From Flavobacterium ammonificans (GTDB taxonomy: Bacteria > Bacteroidota > Bacteroidia > Flavobacteriales > Flavobacteriaceae): 64,000 bases of DNA. Both the position numbers and the translations under genes were made by a program. The notes under the pieces are model-generated. The model worked only from the letters and a program-made list of their open reading frames with translations, was not told the DNA's origin and made no database searches. Every line of letters begins with the position of its first letter. Position 1 is the first letter of the stretch. The stretch is from positions 558,001-622,000 of the forward strand of contig NZ_AP025183.1 in NCBI RefSeq assembly GCF_020885975.1. Reading direction: 5' to 3'. Shown here piece by piece: positions 53,727 through 62,017 of the stretch.

Positions 53727-55190
53727 TTATTTTTTTCGTTTAATAATAGAGAGTATGATTGCTTTTTCGTTGTGGTATACAAAATACACAAATACCAATA
53801 ATAACGGAATTCCCACTAAATAGTTTTCTCGGAATCCGTAAAAAGAAATAGCAGAGAATACAATCGACAAGCCCAAATAGCCGCCAATCTTTTCCATATC
53901 ATACGGAATAGGATAATACCGATTTCCTAACACATAAGAAATTAACATCATGCTTCCATAAGCCACAATGGTTGCAATAGCTGAGCCGTAATAGCTAAAT
54001 TTTGGAATTAAAAGATAATTCAACGCCAAGGTTAAAACAGCACCTACAATCGAAATATAGGCGCCCATTTTAGTTCTGTCAGTTAGTTTATACCAAACCG
54101 AAAGATTGTTGTAAATCCCTAAAAAGAAATTAGCCAAAATAATCAACGGCACCACTTTCATGGCTTCCCAATAGGATTTGTCATCCAAAAGCAAAAACTT
54201 CAATACATCGGCAAAAACGATTACACCCAACAAAATCAAAGAACCAAAAATCACAAAATATTTGGTAATCATGGCGTAGGTTTGTGGCGCGTTTTCATTT
54301 TTAGAATGACTGAAAAAGAAGGGTTCAATTCCCAATCGGAATGCTGTGGCAAACAACACCATAAACAATCCTAGTTTATAACAAGCTGAATAGGCTCCAA
54401 CTTCCGACTTAGCAACGCTTTCTGGCAACCAATATCCCAACAGAATTTTATCGAAATGTTCATTGACTGCAAAGGCAATTCCAGCAACCAAAATAGGCAA
54501 TCCGTAACGCATCATCTTTTTCCAAAGTGCCACATCAAATTTTCGCGTTAAGAAAAGATAATTGGGTGATAACACAACTAAAGTTAATAAGCTTGCTGCT
54601 AAATTAGAAACGAAAATATAACCTATCTCATAATTGGCAACATACAAATTCCCAATAAATGAATTAGGACTTGAAGCGGCAATTTTTGGTAAAAGCAATA
54701 AGAAGAAAAGGTTCAATGCCAAATTAACGGCTACATTTCCAATTTTTATAACCGCATACAACATCGGTTTTTGGTTGGCGCGCAACTTCGAAAAAGGCAC
54801 AATCACTAAGGCATCTAACACCAAAATCCAAATAGCATAAGTAATATACTGCACATCAACATTAGCCAATGAAGCTAAAGTGCCTCTGAAAATTAAAGCC
54901 CCAAAAATAAAAATAATGGAGGACCAAAAAATAGAAATGGTCGAAGTAGCAATCACATTTTCTTTATCGGTCTCCGAATTATAGAATCGGAAAAAAGCCG
55001 TTTCCATTCCGTAGGACAATACCACGTTGAAAAAAACCATCCACGAAAGCACTATAGAAACTTCTCCATACTCACCTGTAGGCAAGATGCCTGTGTACAA
55101 ACGCACGAGTAAAAAACTCAGCATTCGAGGCAAAACCGTTGCTAATCCATAGATTGCGGTTTGTTTGAAAAGACTTTTATATAATCCCAA
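53727..55190 (-). CDS. Polysaccharide flippase (Wzx/MATE-type)
   Basis: 487 residues with about 14 hydrophobic segments. The N-terminal [20 protein letters not shown] and the layout fit the polysaccharide biosynthesis/oligosaccharide flippase family, which moves lipid-linked glycan units across the inner membrane. Cotranscribed with dut and near a sugar nucleotidyltransferase. Specific glycan unknown. Candidate -7 box TATTTTTG lies 29 nt upstream. Confidence 0.9.
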   Translation of the reverse strand: MGLYKSLFKQTAIYGLATVLPRMLSFLLVRLYTGILPTGEYGEVSIVLSWMVFFNVVLSYGMETAFFRFYNSETDKENVIATSTISIFWSSIIFIFGALIFRGTLASLANVDVQYITYAIWILVLDALVIVPFSKLRANQKPMLYAVIKIGNVAVNLALNLFFLLLLPKIAASSPNSFIGNLYVANYEIGYIFVSNLAASLLTLVVLSPNYLFLTRKFDVALWKKMMRYGLPILVAGIAFAVNEHFDKILLGYWLPESVAKSEVGAYSACYKLGLFMVLFATAFRLGIEPFFFSHSKNENAPQTYAMITKYFVIFGSLILLGVIVFADVLKFLLLDDKSYWEAMKVVPLIILANFFLGIYNNLSVWYKLTDRTKMGAYISIVGAVLTLALNYLLIPKFSYYGSAIATIVAYGSMMLISYVLGNRYYPIPYDMEKIGGYLGLSIVFSAISFYGFRENYLVGIPLLLVFVYFVYHNEKAIILSIIKRKK

Positions 55191-55218
55191 GTTGGTCTGG
55201 TTTAGGTTTTGATAAAAA

Positions 55219-55226
55219 CAAAAATA
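55219..55226 (-). promoter_or_regulatory. -7 box of the flippase-dut unit
   Basis: TATTTTTG on the minus strand, full match to TAnnTTTG, 29 nt upstream of the flippase start codon; -33 element not clear. Confidence 0.45.
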
Positions 55227-55279
55227 ACGAATTCTTTGGTTTAATTTGGGTTTTGAAATTGGTTTTGTTAACAGCTTTT

Positions 55280-55750
55280 TTAAGACAATCCGGCTTCGTT
55301 CAAGGTCTTAATAAAGTGAAATCCTCTTGGATAATACCCTTGGTTATAATAAAAACGGTGTGCTGTAAAATTCCCTGTAAAGGCATCCAATACAATCATG
55401 GTACAACCGGCTTCTTCAGCTTTTGCATTGATATAATCGGTCATAAATTTTCCTGCACCTTTAGAACGATGATCTGGATGGACTATAAAATTATCAATCT
55501 CAAAATAGCGGCCTGACCACAGTTTAATTCCGGACCATAGACCCGAAAGTCCAATACATTCTTCGCCTTCAAATACAGCGATTTGAATATAGTTATGAGG
55601 AAGCATTTCGGTCAAATAGGCTTCGTATTTTTCTATAGTAAAGTTATTGCTGTACAAATGCTTCATGAGCTCAAATTGAGCTAACATCTCTTCTAAAGTT
55701 GTAAGTTCTCTAATTTCCAAGTTGTAAATTTTTTTTATAAAAATACTCAA
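55280..55750 (-). CDS. GNAT family N-acetyltransferase
   Basis: 156 residues with the GNAT fold: ECIGLSGLWSG strand, IDNFIVHPDHRSKGAGKFM with the acetyl-CoA loop (RSKGAGK), the MIVLDAFTGN strand and AHRFYYNQGYYPRGFHF. It should transfer an acetyl group from acetyl-CoA to an amine; substrate unknown. It follows the ATP synthase terminator. Confidence 0.9.
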   Translation of the reverse strand: MSIFIKKIYNLEIRELTTLEEMLAQFELMKHLYSNNFTIEKYEAYLTEMLPHNYIQIAVFEGEECIGLSGLWSGIKLWSGRYFEIDNFIVHPDHRSKGAGKFMTDYINAKAEEAGCTMIVLDAFTGNFTAHRFYYNQGYYPRGFHFIKTLNEAGLS

Positions 55751-55778
55751 AAAAAAGAGCCCCGCAATGCGAGGCTCT
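55751..55778 (-). terminator. Terminator of the ATP synthase operon
   Basis: Read leftward: GAGCCTCGC paired with GCGGGGCTC (one G-T or mismatch) around ATT, followed by a run of eight T. It lies just after the atpG stop codon and before the GNAT gene, whose first codons begin right behind it. Confidence 0.85.
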
Positions 55779-55800
55779 CATGATATATTTCAAACTAATA

Positions 55801-56661
55801 TTATCCGTTCAACGCTTCAGCACCACCTACAATCTCTAAAATTTCGTTAGTAATTGCTGCTTGACGCGCTTTGTTGTAGGTTAATTTCAATTGATCTCTT
55901 AATTCCGTTGCGTTGTCAGTTGCTTTATGCATAGCCGTCATACGCGCTCCGTGTTCAGAAGCAAACGAATCTCTAATTCCTTTGTACAATTGTGTTTTCA
56001 ATGATTTCGGAATCAAAGTCAATACAATTTCTTCTTTAGAAGGTTCAAAAATATAATCTCCTGTTGAAACAGGTAGGTCTGATTGAATTGGAGCCAAAGG
56101 CAAAAACTGTTCTGTTTGAATAATTTGAGTCGCCGCATTTTTAAATTGGTTGTACACCAATTCGATACGGTCGTATTCTCCAGCCACAAATTTTTGGGTT
56201 AATACCTCTGCAATTTGAGCTACATTATCAAAAGTCAAATCGTCAAAAATGGCGCTTTGATTATCAATAACCGTTAATGTTTTGCTCAAAATATCATTTC
56301 CTTTTTTACCAATTGCAAAAACATCTACTTGTTTTCCTGCGTAATAATCAGAACGATTTTTAACTTCTTTAATTACGTTTGTATTGAAAGCACCACACAA
56401 ACCTCTATTAGAAGTAATAGCTACAACTAATACTTTTTTGATTTCGCGTTGTGCTGTAAAATCACCTCCTACATCACCATCTAAGGTAGCAGAAAGATTT
56501 TGTAATAATTCCGTTAATTTTTCGGCATAAGGGCGCATCGCTGTAATCGCATCTTGTGCTTTCTTAAGCTTTGCAGCAGAAACCATTTTCATTGCCGATG
56601 TGATTTGCATCGTAGATGAAATGGAAGTAATTCTATTACGGATTTCCTTTAAGTTTGCCAT
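55801..56661 (-). CDS. atpG: ATP synthase gamma subunit
   Basis: 286 residues. N-terminal helix LKEIRNRITSISSTMQITSA then MKMVSAAKLKKAQ, the SNRGLCGAFN motif, and the C-terminal helix ASEHGARMTAMHKATDNA with NEILEIVGGAEAL. Central rotor shaft of F1. Last gene of the leftward atp operon. Confidence 0.97.
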   Translation of the reverse strand: MANLKEIRNRITSISSTMQITSAMKMVSAAKLKKAQDAITAMRPYAEKLTELLQNLSATLDGDVGGDFTAQREIKKVLVVAITSNRGLCGAFNTNVIKEVKNRSDYYAGKQVDVFAIGKKGNDILSKTLTVIDNQSAIFDDLTFDNVAQIAEVLTQKFVAGEYDRIELVYNQFKNAATQIIQTEQFLPLAPIQSDLPVSTGDYIFEPSKEEIVLTLIPKSLKTQLYKGIRDSFASEHGARMTAMHKATDNATELRDQLKLTYNKARQAAITNEILEIVGGAEALNG

Positions 56662-56687
56662 TCTAAATATGAAAATTTATCAATTTA

Positions 56688-56720
56688 TCAATGTGCAAAT
56701 GACTGTCATTCACACATTGA
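56688..56720. other. Intercistronic hairpin between atpA and atpG
   Basis: Outer stem TCAATGTG/CACATTGA, CA/CA internal loop, inner stem AATGAC/GTCATT. No T-run follows, so it is not a standard terminator; it may shape mRNA processing or be a repeat remnant. Confidence 0.5.
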
Positions 56721-56736
56721 CATATTGTTATATTGA

Positions 56737-58314
56737 TTAATTATACTTCGCTGAAACTTCTTTTGCTACTTTTTCGATAACATCAGTAATGTTGTCATCT
56801 AATTTACCCGCTTTCAAAGCATCAAGAGTGTCTCTGTGTTTGTTGTTCAAGAATTCTAAGAAATCTTTCTCAAATTCTTTTACTTTGTTTACAGGAACAT
56901 TTCTCAATAAGTTTTTAGAACCAGCGTAGATAATAGCTACTTGATCTTCAACAGTATAAGGTTCGTTCAAACCTTGTTTCAAGATTTCAACGTTTCTTTT
57001 TCCTTTTTCAATTACGTTTAAAGTAACCGCATCTAAGTCAGAACCAAATTTAGCAAACGCTTCCAATTCACGGAATTGCGCTTGGTCTAATTTTAAAGTA
57101 CCAGATACTTTTTTCATTGATTTGATTTGTGCATTACCTCCAACACGAGATACTGAGATACCTACGTTAATTGCAGGACGAACCCCAGAGTTAAACAAAT
57201 CTCCATCTAAGAAAATTTGACCATCTGTAATCGAAATTACGTTAGTTGGGATATAGGCAGAAACGTCACCCGCTTGTGTTTCGATAATTGGTAAAGCAGT
57301 TAATGAACCTCCTCCTTTTACAATTCCTTTTAAAGAATCTGGTAAGTCGTTCATATTTTTTGCAATATCATCATCAGCAATCACCTTACAAGCACGCTCT
57401 AATAAACGAGAGTGTAAGTAGAAAACGTCTCCAGGATATGCTTCACGTCCTGGTGGTCTTCTTAATAAAAGAGACACCTCACGATACGCCACCGCTTGTT
57501 TAGATAAATCATCATAAACAATCAAAGCTGGACGTCCAGAGTCTCTGAAATACTCCCCAATTGCAGCACCTGCCATTGGAGCATATACTTGCATTGGAGC
57601 TGGATCAGAAGCGTTAGCTGCTACGATAATCGTATACGCCATAGCTCCTTTTTCTTCTAACATTTTTGCAATACCTGCAACTGTAGAAGCTTTTTGTCCA
57701 ATAGCAACATAGATACAAAATACAGGTTTTCCTGCATCGTAAAATTCTTTTTGATTTAAGATAGTGTCCAAACAAACCGTTGATTTTCCTGTTTGACGGT
57801 CACCAATAACCAACTCACGTTGTCCACGACCAACTGGAATCATCGCATCAACTGCTTTTACTCCTGTTTGTAATGGTTCAGTTACTGGTTGACGGAATAC
57901 AACTCCTGGCGCTTTTCTTTCCAAAGGCATTTCGTATAATTCCCCACCGATTGGTCCTTTACCATCAATTGGTTGACCTAATGTGTTTACAACACGTCCT
58001 AACATTTGCTCTCCTACTTTAAGAGATGCAATACGTTGTGTTCTTTTAACGATTGAACCTTCTTTGATTCCTGTTGAAGCACCCAAAAGTACAACCCCAA
58101 CATTGTCTTCTTCTAAGTTCAATACAATAGCCTCAAGACCATTTTCGAATTCAACTAACTCTCCGTATTGAACATTAGATAGCCCGTACACACGAGCAAT
58201 ACCATCTCCAACATTAAGTACTGTTCCTACTTCTTCTAGTGTAGCACCAGATTCAAAACCTTCTACTTGCTTTCTTAATATTGCTGAAATTTCAGCAGGT
58301 TTGATTTCCGCCAT
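56737..58314 (-). CDS. atpA: ATP synthase alpha subunit
   Basis: 525 residues. Walker [10 protein letters not shown], the [20 protein letters not shown] region and the signature [13 protein letters not shown] (Arg finger). Non-catalytic nucleotide-binding subunit of F1. 36 bp behind the atpH stop-to-start gap. Its catalytic partner beta (atpD) is not in the window. Confidence 0.98.
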   Translation of the reverse strand: MAEIKPAEISAILRKQVEGFESGATLEEVGTVLNVGDGIARVYGLSNVQYGELVEFENGLEAIVLNLEEDNVGVVLLGASTGIKEGSIVKRTQRIASLKVGEQMLGRVVNTLGQPIDGKGPIGGELYEMPLERKAPGVVFRQPVTEPLQTGVKAVDAMIPVGRGQRELVIGDRQTGKSTVCLDTILNQKEFYDAGKPVFCIYVAIGQKASTVAGIAKMLEEKGAMAYTIIVAANASDPAPMQVYAPMAGAAIGEYFRDSGRPALIVYDDLSKQAVAYREVSLLLRRPPGREAYPGDVFYLHSRLLERACKVIADDDIAKNMNDLPDSLKGIVKGGGSLTALPIIETQAGDVSAYIPTNVISITDGQIFLDGDLFNSGVRPAINVGISVSRVGGNAQIKSMKKVSGTLKLDQAQFRELEAFAKFGSDLDAVTLNVIEKGKRNVEILKQGLNEPYTVEDQVAIIYAGSKNLLRNVPVNKVKEFEKDFLEFLNNKHRDTLDALKAGKLDDNITDVIEKVAKEVSAKYN

Positions 58315-58350
58315 CTTACTTTATAATTTAAACACTTTTATGTGTAATAA

Positions 58351-58884
58351 CTAATTACTAAACTCTCTTTTTAATACTTGTAATCTATTAGCAACAGAAG
58401 CATTGTATTGCTTGTCGCCTATTCTTAAAATAAACCCTCCAATGATGGAAGCATCTATCGTATTTTCAATTGTGATTTTCTTATCTGATAGCGTAGCGAT
58501 TTTGGCTAAAACTTTAGCTTCTAAAGCTGCGTCCATTGCAATAGCTGTAGTTACTTTGGCTACTTCAATTCCGTTCATCTCATCAGACAATTTATTGTAT
58601 TCCAAAGCAATTGCTTCTAGGATTTCAAATCGTTTGTTTTCAAACAACAAATGAAACAATCCTTGTGTTACTGCATTTACTCCTGAAAAAACTTCCAACA
58701 ACGCTTTTTCTTTTACCTCAACTGAAGTAGTCGGGCTTTGAATGAAAGTGTTTAACTCTTCGTTTGCGTTGATTGTAGAAGCAATCAATTTCATATCGTT
58801 ATTCACAACATCTGCCACCCCTTTTGAATTAGAGATGTCTAAGATTGCTTTTGCATAACGAATTGCTGCTCTTGTACCTGCCAT
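58351..58884 (-). CDS. atpH: ATP synthase delta subunit
   Basis: 177 residues with the OSCP/delta pattern: RAAIRYAKAILDISNSKGVA N-terminal helices and the C-terminal IDASIIGGFILRIGDKQYNA. Part of the peripheral stalk joining F1 to the b subunits. 2 bp after atpF. Confidence 0.95.
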   Translation of the reverse strand: MAGTRAAIRYAKAILDISNSKGVADVVNNDMKLIASTINANEELNTFIQSPTTSVEVKEKALLEVFSGVNAVTQGLFHLLFENKRFEILEAIALEYNKLSDEMNGIEVAKVTTAIAMDAALEAKVLAKIATLSDKKITIENTIDASIIGGFILRIGDKQYNASVANRLQVLKREFSN

Positions 58885-58886
58885 AA

Positions 58887-59387
58887 TTAGTTCAGTTTTA
58901 CGTCACCTAACATTTTCTCCACTAATTTAGTTTGAGATTCTTTGTTAGACAATTCGTCTTTCAATACTTTTTCTGCAATACTTAATGACAAGGTAGCAAC
59001 TTGTGCTTTCAAATCAGCCATAGCTGCATTCTTTTCGCTTTCGATAGCTGCTTTAGCTTGGTCAATCATTTTTTGACCTTGCTCTTGTGCTTCACTTTTA
59101 GCGTCAGCTACCATTTTCTCTTTCATTTCACGAGCGTCTTTTAACATAGCGTCGCGTTCAGCTCTTGCTTCTTGAAGAATACGTTGGTTGTCTGCTTGTA
59201 AGTTTTGCATTTCGTTACGTGCGTTTTCAGCTGATTCCAAAGCATTTTTAATACCTTGTTCTCTTTCGTTAACCGCATCTAAAATAGGCTTCCAAGCGAA
59301 TTTTTTTAATAAGAATATTAATCCAACAAATATTACTACTTGCCAAATAAATAAACCAAACGAAAAATCATTAATTAACTTCTCCAT
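58887..59387 (-). CDS. atpF: ATP synthase b subunit
   Basis: 166 residues: one N-terminal membrane helix (FGLFIWQVVIFVGLIFLLKK), then a long charged coiled coil. Peripheral stalk of Fo. Separated from atpE by a 117-bp spacer with two hairpins. Confidence 0.95.
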   Translation of the reverse strand: MEKLINDFSFGLFIWQVVIFVGLIFLLKKFAWKPILDAVNEREQGIKNALESAENARNEMQNLQADNQRILQEARAERDAMLKDAREMKEKMVADAKSEAQEQGQKMIDQAKAAIESEKNAAMADLKAQVATLSLSIAEKVLKDELSNKESQTKLVEKMLGDVKLN

Positions 59388-59420
59388 TATATGTAATTAT
59401 AAAATTGTAAACTTTTTTTA

Positions 59421-59488
59421 AATTGCTTGTAGCAATTGAATTTGTTTTAATTTTTAAAAACAATAGTTACAACCAACCGTTGTAACTA
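59421..59488. other. Two hairpins between atpE and atpF
   Basis: AATTGCT/AGCAATT with a 3-nt loop (59421-59437) and TAGTTACAAC/GTTGTAACTA with a 5-nt loop (59464-59488). Neither has a strong T-run in the leftward direction. They may stabilise the atpE part of the message or reduce downstream expression, giving the extra c subunits the ring needs; this is inference. Confidence 0.5.
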
Positions 59489-59504
59489 CTGTTTTGTGTT
59501 TTAA

Positions 59505-59696
59505 TTAAGCAGCGAATAACGCAGCGAAACCAATACCTTCAATAAGTGCAGCTGCAATAAGCATAGCTGTTTGGATTTTTCCTGAAGCTTCTGGTTGACG
59601 AGCAATAGCGTCCATTGCTGAACCACCAATTTTACCAATACCTAAACCTGCTCCGATAACAATTAATCCTGCTCCTACAATAGTTGGAATTTGCAT
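59505..59696 (-). CDS. atpE: ATP synthase c subunit
   Basis: 63 residues in a two-helix hairpin with polar loop (AIARQPEASGKI). Ion-binding Glu is in helix 2 (ALIEGIGFAA) and is followed by Gly rather than the Ser/Thr of sodium rings, so proton coupling is the better guess. Forms the membrane rotor ring. Confidence 0.96.
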   Translation of the reverse strand: MQIPTIVGAGLIVIGAGLGIGKIGGSAMDAIARQPEASGKIQTAMLIAAALIEGIGFAALFAA

Positions 59697-59791
59697 AATA
59701 TATATATTAAAAATTAAACATTCTTATTTATGGTTTAACTATATTAATTGTTTATGAGGTTAAACTATTAAACAATCAACAATTAAACTTA

Positions 59792-60895
59792 TTAGTGATG
59801 CGCCTCTTCGTGGTGGTGCTCTTCATTTCCTGCACCAAAATACAAAGCAGATAACATCGTGAAAATATACGCTTGTAAAAACGCTACTAATATTTCAAGG
59901 ATAGATAGTGCAAATGCCAATCCAAATGACAAGGTGCTTCCAATCCAGCTTTTAAAAATAAACATCAAACCAATAATACTCATTAATACAACGTGTCCTG
60001 CCAAAATATTAGCATACAAACGAATCATTAATGAAAATGGTTTAATAACTGTCCCCAACAATTCAATTGGAGCCAAAATAAATTTCATTGGTGTAGGCAC
60101 TCCTGGCATCCAGAAAATGTGTCCCCAATAATTTTTGTTAGCAGAAAAAGTAGTAATCAAATACGTCATTAATGCTAAAGAAGCAGTGATTGCGATATTT
60201 CCAGTTACGTTAAATCCTAGTGGTGTTAATCCTAAAATATTCAAGAAAAACACAAAGAAAAAGATTGTAAGCAAGTAGCTCATGTATTTTTTATATGCTT
60301 TTTCTCCAATGTTTGGAATCGCAATTTCGTCTCTTACGTATAAAACTAAAGGCTCAAAGAAACGACCCGCTCCAGATGCAATTCCGCCATTTTTAGCGTA
60401 TGATTTTGCTAACCCTCTAAATAATACAAACATTAAAATAGACACGAATAAAATTCCAACTACACTTTTAGTAATAGATAAATCCAATGGTTTAACATTC
60501 GTTGGGTGACCGTGTTCTTCAGTTAGTTTTCCTGAAGCATCTGTTTTGTATATTTTTTCGTGGTGTAATTTATAGAAGTTCCCGTTATGCTCTGCAACAT
60601 CAGCTACTGGGCCATGATGAAATTCGCCAGAAGAAAAAACTTGCAAACCGTTATCCCAAAGAATAATTGGTAAAGAAAAACCATTGTGTTCTCCTGTTTC
60701 TTTATCTGCATTAAAATAAAAAGAATGTGAATCTAATAAGTGATGATTAATAAACTCTTTTATTTCAGATTTAACATCTTTGCTTGCTGTTGGAGTTGCC
60801 TCTTTTTCTTCAGTTGAGTTAGCAAAACCTGCCAAAGGAAGCATTGCGACTAAAGCTATAAATAGGAATTGAAGTGGTTTGTTTGAAATCACCAT
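59792..60895 (-). CDS. atpB: ATP synthase a subunit
   Basis: 367 residues from the ATG at 60895 (MVISNKPLQFLF). An ATG at 60943 in the same frame lies inside the -7 box and cannot be used. Signal-like N-terminus (LPLAGFANS), a long periplasmic extension (to about 120) as in other Bacteroidota, then membrane helices with the essential Arg in LMIRLYANILAGH and a His-rich tail. Proton channel stator of Fo. Confidence 0.95.
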   Translation of the reverse strand: MVISNKPLQFLFIALVAMLPLAGFANSTEEKEATPTASKDVKSEIKEFINHHLLDSHSFYFNADKETGEHNGFSLPIILWDNGLQVFSSGEFHHGPVADVAEHNGNFYKLHHEKIYKTDASGKLTEEHGHPTNVKPLDLSITKSVVGILFVSILMFVLFRGLAKSYAKNGGIASGAGRFFEPLVLYVRDEIAIPNIGEKAYKKYMSYLLTIFFFVFFLNILGLTPLGFNVTGNIAITASLALMTYLITTFSANKNYWGHIFWMPGVPTPMKFILAPIELLGTVIKPFSLMIRLYANILAGHVVLMSIIGLMFIFKSWIGSTLSFGLAFALSILEILVAFLQAYIFTMLSALYFGAGNEEHHHEEAHH

Positions 60896-60940
60896 AACAG
60901 TTAAATATCTTAGTTTATTTAGGTTTCTAAAATTTAGGTG

Positions 60941-60969
60941 CAAAGGTACATTTTTTATTAATATTCAAA
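60941..60969 (-). promoter_or_regulatory. Promoter before atpB
   Basis: On the minus strand TTTG (60969-60966), 17 nt spacer, TACCTTTG (60948-60941): full match to the Bacteroidota consensus. Predicted leader of about 40 nt to the ATG at 60895. Shows that the core atp genes can be transcribed apart from the atpZ/atpI genes. Confidence 0.75.
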
Positions 60970-61011
60970 AGAATATAAAAATTTATTTTTAGGGATATTT
61001 AAAATCGTTTT

Positions 61012-61410
61012 TTAAAATTCCTTCTTTTCATTCAATAAATTAATAGTTATTGCGGTTTCTATTGCTAAAAAAAGAATAAAAATCACAAAAAAATTAATTT
61101 TTTCTATTGAAGCGGTCGGACTTTCCAGTTGTAAAATTGGACGAACTGCAAAAAAACAGGCAATCATTTTAATTGAAGTTATCCATAGAAAAATAAGCCC
61201 AACGGTGTCGAAGTTTTTTTGCTTAATTTTTTGTAAAACAAAAACAATTACTGCGGTTGCGAAAGCAAAACAACAATACTCTAATTCAAGCGAGTAATAG
61301 AACGTGGAAGGCTTAACACCTATAGAATGTAGTACTTGTATATGAACAAGATAAAACAAAACTGTTAACGGGATTAAAACCAAGAATAGTGTTTTATTTA
61401 CAAGCTTCAT
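61012..61410 (-). CDS. AtpI-like four-helix membrane protein
   Basis: 132 residues with four hydrophobic helices (about 8-25, 45-62, 70-90, 103-125). Sequence alone gives no clear family, but the place between atpZ and atpB is where Bacteroidota carry an AtpI-like gene; AtpI/AtpZ assist c-ring assembly or magnesium/calcium supply in other bacteria. Gap of 12 bp behind atpZ. Confidence 0.65.
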   Translation of the reverse strand: MKLVNKTLFLVLIPLTVLFYLVHIQVLHSIGVKPSTFYYSLELEYCCFAFATAVIVFVLQKIKQKNFDTVGLIFLWITSIKMIACFFAVRPILQLESPTASIEKINFFVIFILFLAIETAITINLLNEKKEF

Positions 61411-61422
61411 TAGGGTCTGGTC

Positions 61423-61644
61423 TTATTGTTTGTTAACTTGATTTACTAATCTAATGGTGTTGTACATGGCCAGAAAAACGCCTATAATCAAAAGAACTTT
61501 ATGATAATATACCCAATCATTAGGGTAATTGTTGTCCAGCCATTCTCCTAAAAAAGAAAATAGAAAAATAGTGATTCCCATTTGAGCAGGAATAGTAATC
61601 AAAACTAACCACTTGTTTTTTTTAGTCGGTAACTTATTCTCCAT
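61423..61644 (-). CDS. atpZ: AtpZ/AtpI family protein
   Basis: 73 residues, two membrane helices (WLVLITIPAQMGITIFLF and VLLIIGVFLAMYNTIRLV) with the FLGEWLDN motif between them, as in AtpZ. Likely helps ATP synthase assembly. Start overlaps the bactofilin stop by 11 bp. Confidence 0.85.
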   Translation of the reverse strand: MENKLPTKKNKWLVLITIPAQMGITIFLFSFLGEWLDNNYPNDWVYYHKVLLIIGVFLAMYNTIRLVNQVNKQ

Positions 61645-62014
61645 TTGGATGAGTAGTTGTTTTTGTTGTCATGGTACAAGTAGCCGAAAAATCAGCGCCA
61701 GGTTCAACCGCTAATTTACCAACGGTAACTTCGCCATAAATGGCCGCTGTTGCTTTAACATTGAGTAGTTCTTCTACTTGGATTTTCCCGCTAAATCGAC
61801 CCTCAATATCGGCGCTTTTACATACAATATCTCCCACAACTATTCCGGCATGACCAATAACAATTTTACCTTCTGTTTGGAAATTTCCGGTTAATTCTCC
61901 GTCTAGTCTAAAGTCGGCAACCGAATAAATATTGCCTTTAATTCTTGTTCCTTCTACAATTCGGTTGGTTTTCCCTAAAAGGTCGGTGTAGGATTTGGTT
62001 TTTTTGTCAAACAT
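61634..62014 (-). CDS. Bactofilin (polymer-forming cytoskeletal protein)
   Basis: 126 residues. Core beta-helix of the bactofilin family: NRIVEGTRIKGNIYSVADFR, DGELTGNFQTEGKIVIG, VVGDIVCKSADIEGRFSGKI. Bactofilins polymerise without nucleotide and scaffold envelope processes. Sits between the PorW/SprE-like gene (3 bp) and atpZ (11 bp overlap). Confidence 0.92.
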   Translation of the reverse strand: MFDKKTKSYTDLLGKTNRIVEGTRIKGNIYSVADFRLDGELTGNFQTEGKIVIGHAGIVVGDIVCKSADIEGRFSGKIQVEELLNVKATAAIYGEVTVGKLAVEPGADFSATCTMTTKTTTHPNGE

Positions 62015-62017
62015 AAT

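Noticed and set aside
60896..60943. Longer N-terminus for the ATP synthase a subunit
   Set aside because: The upstream ATG lies inside the TACCTTTG promoter element, so it would not be in the transcript.
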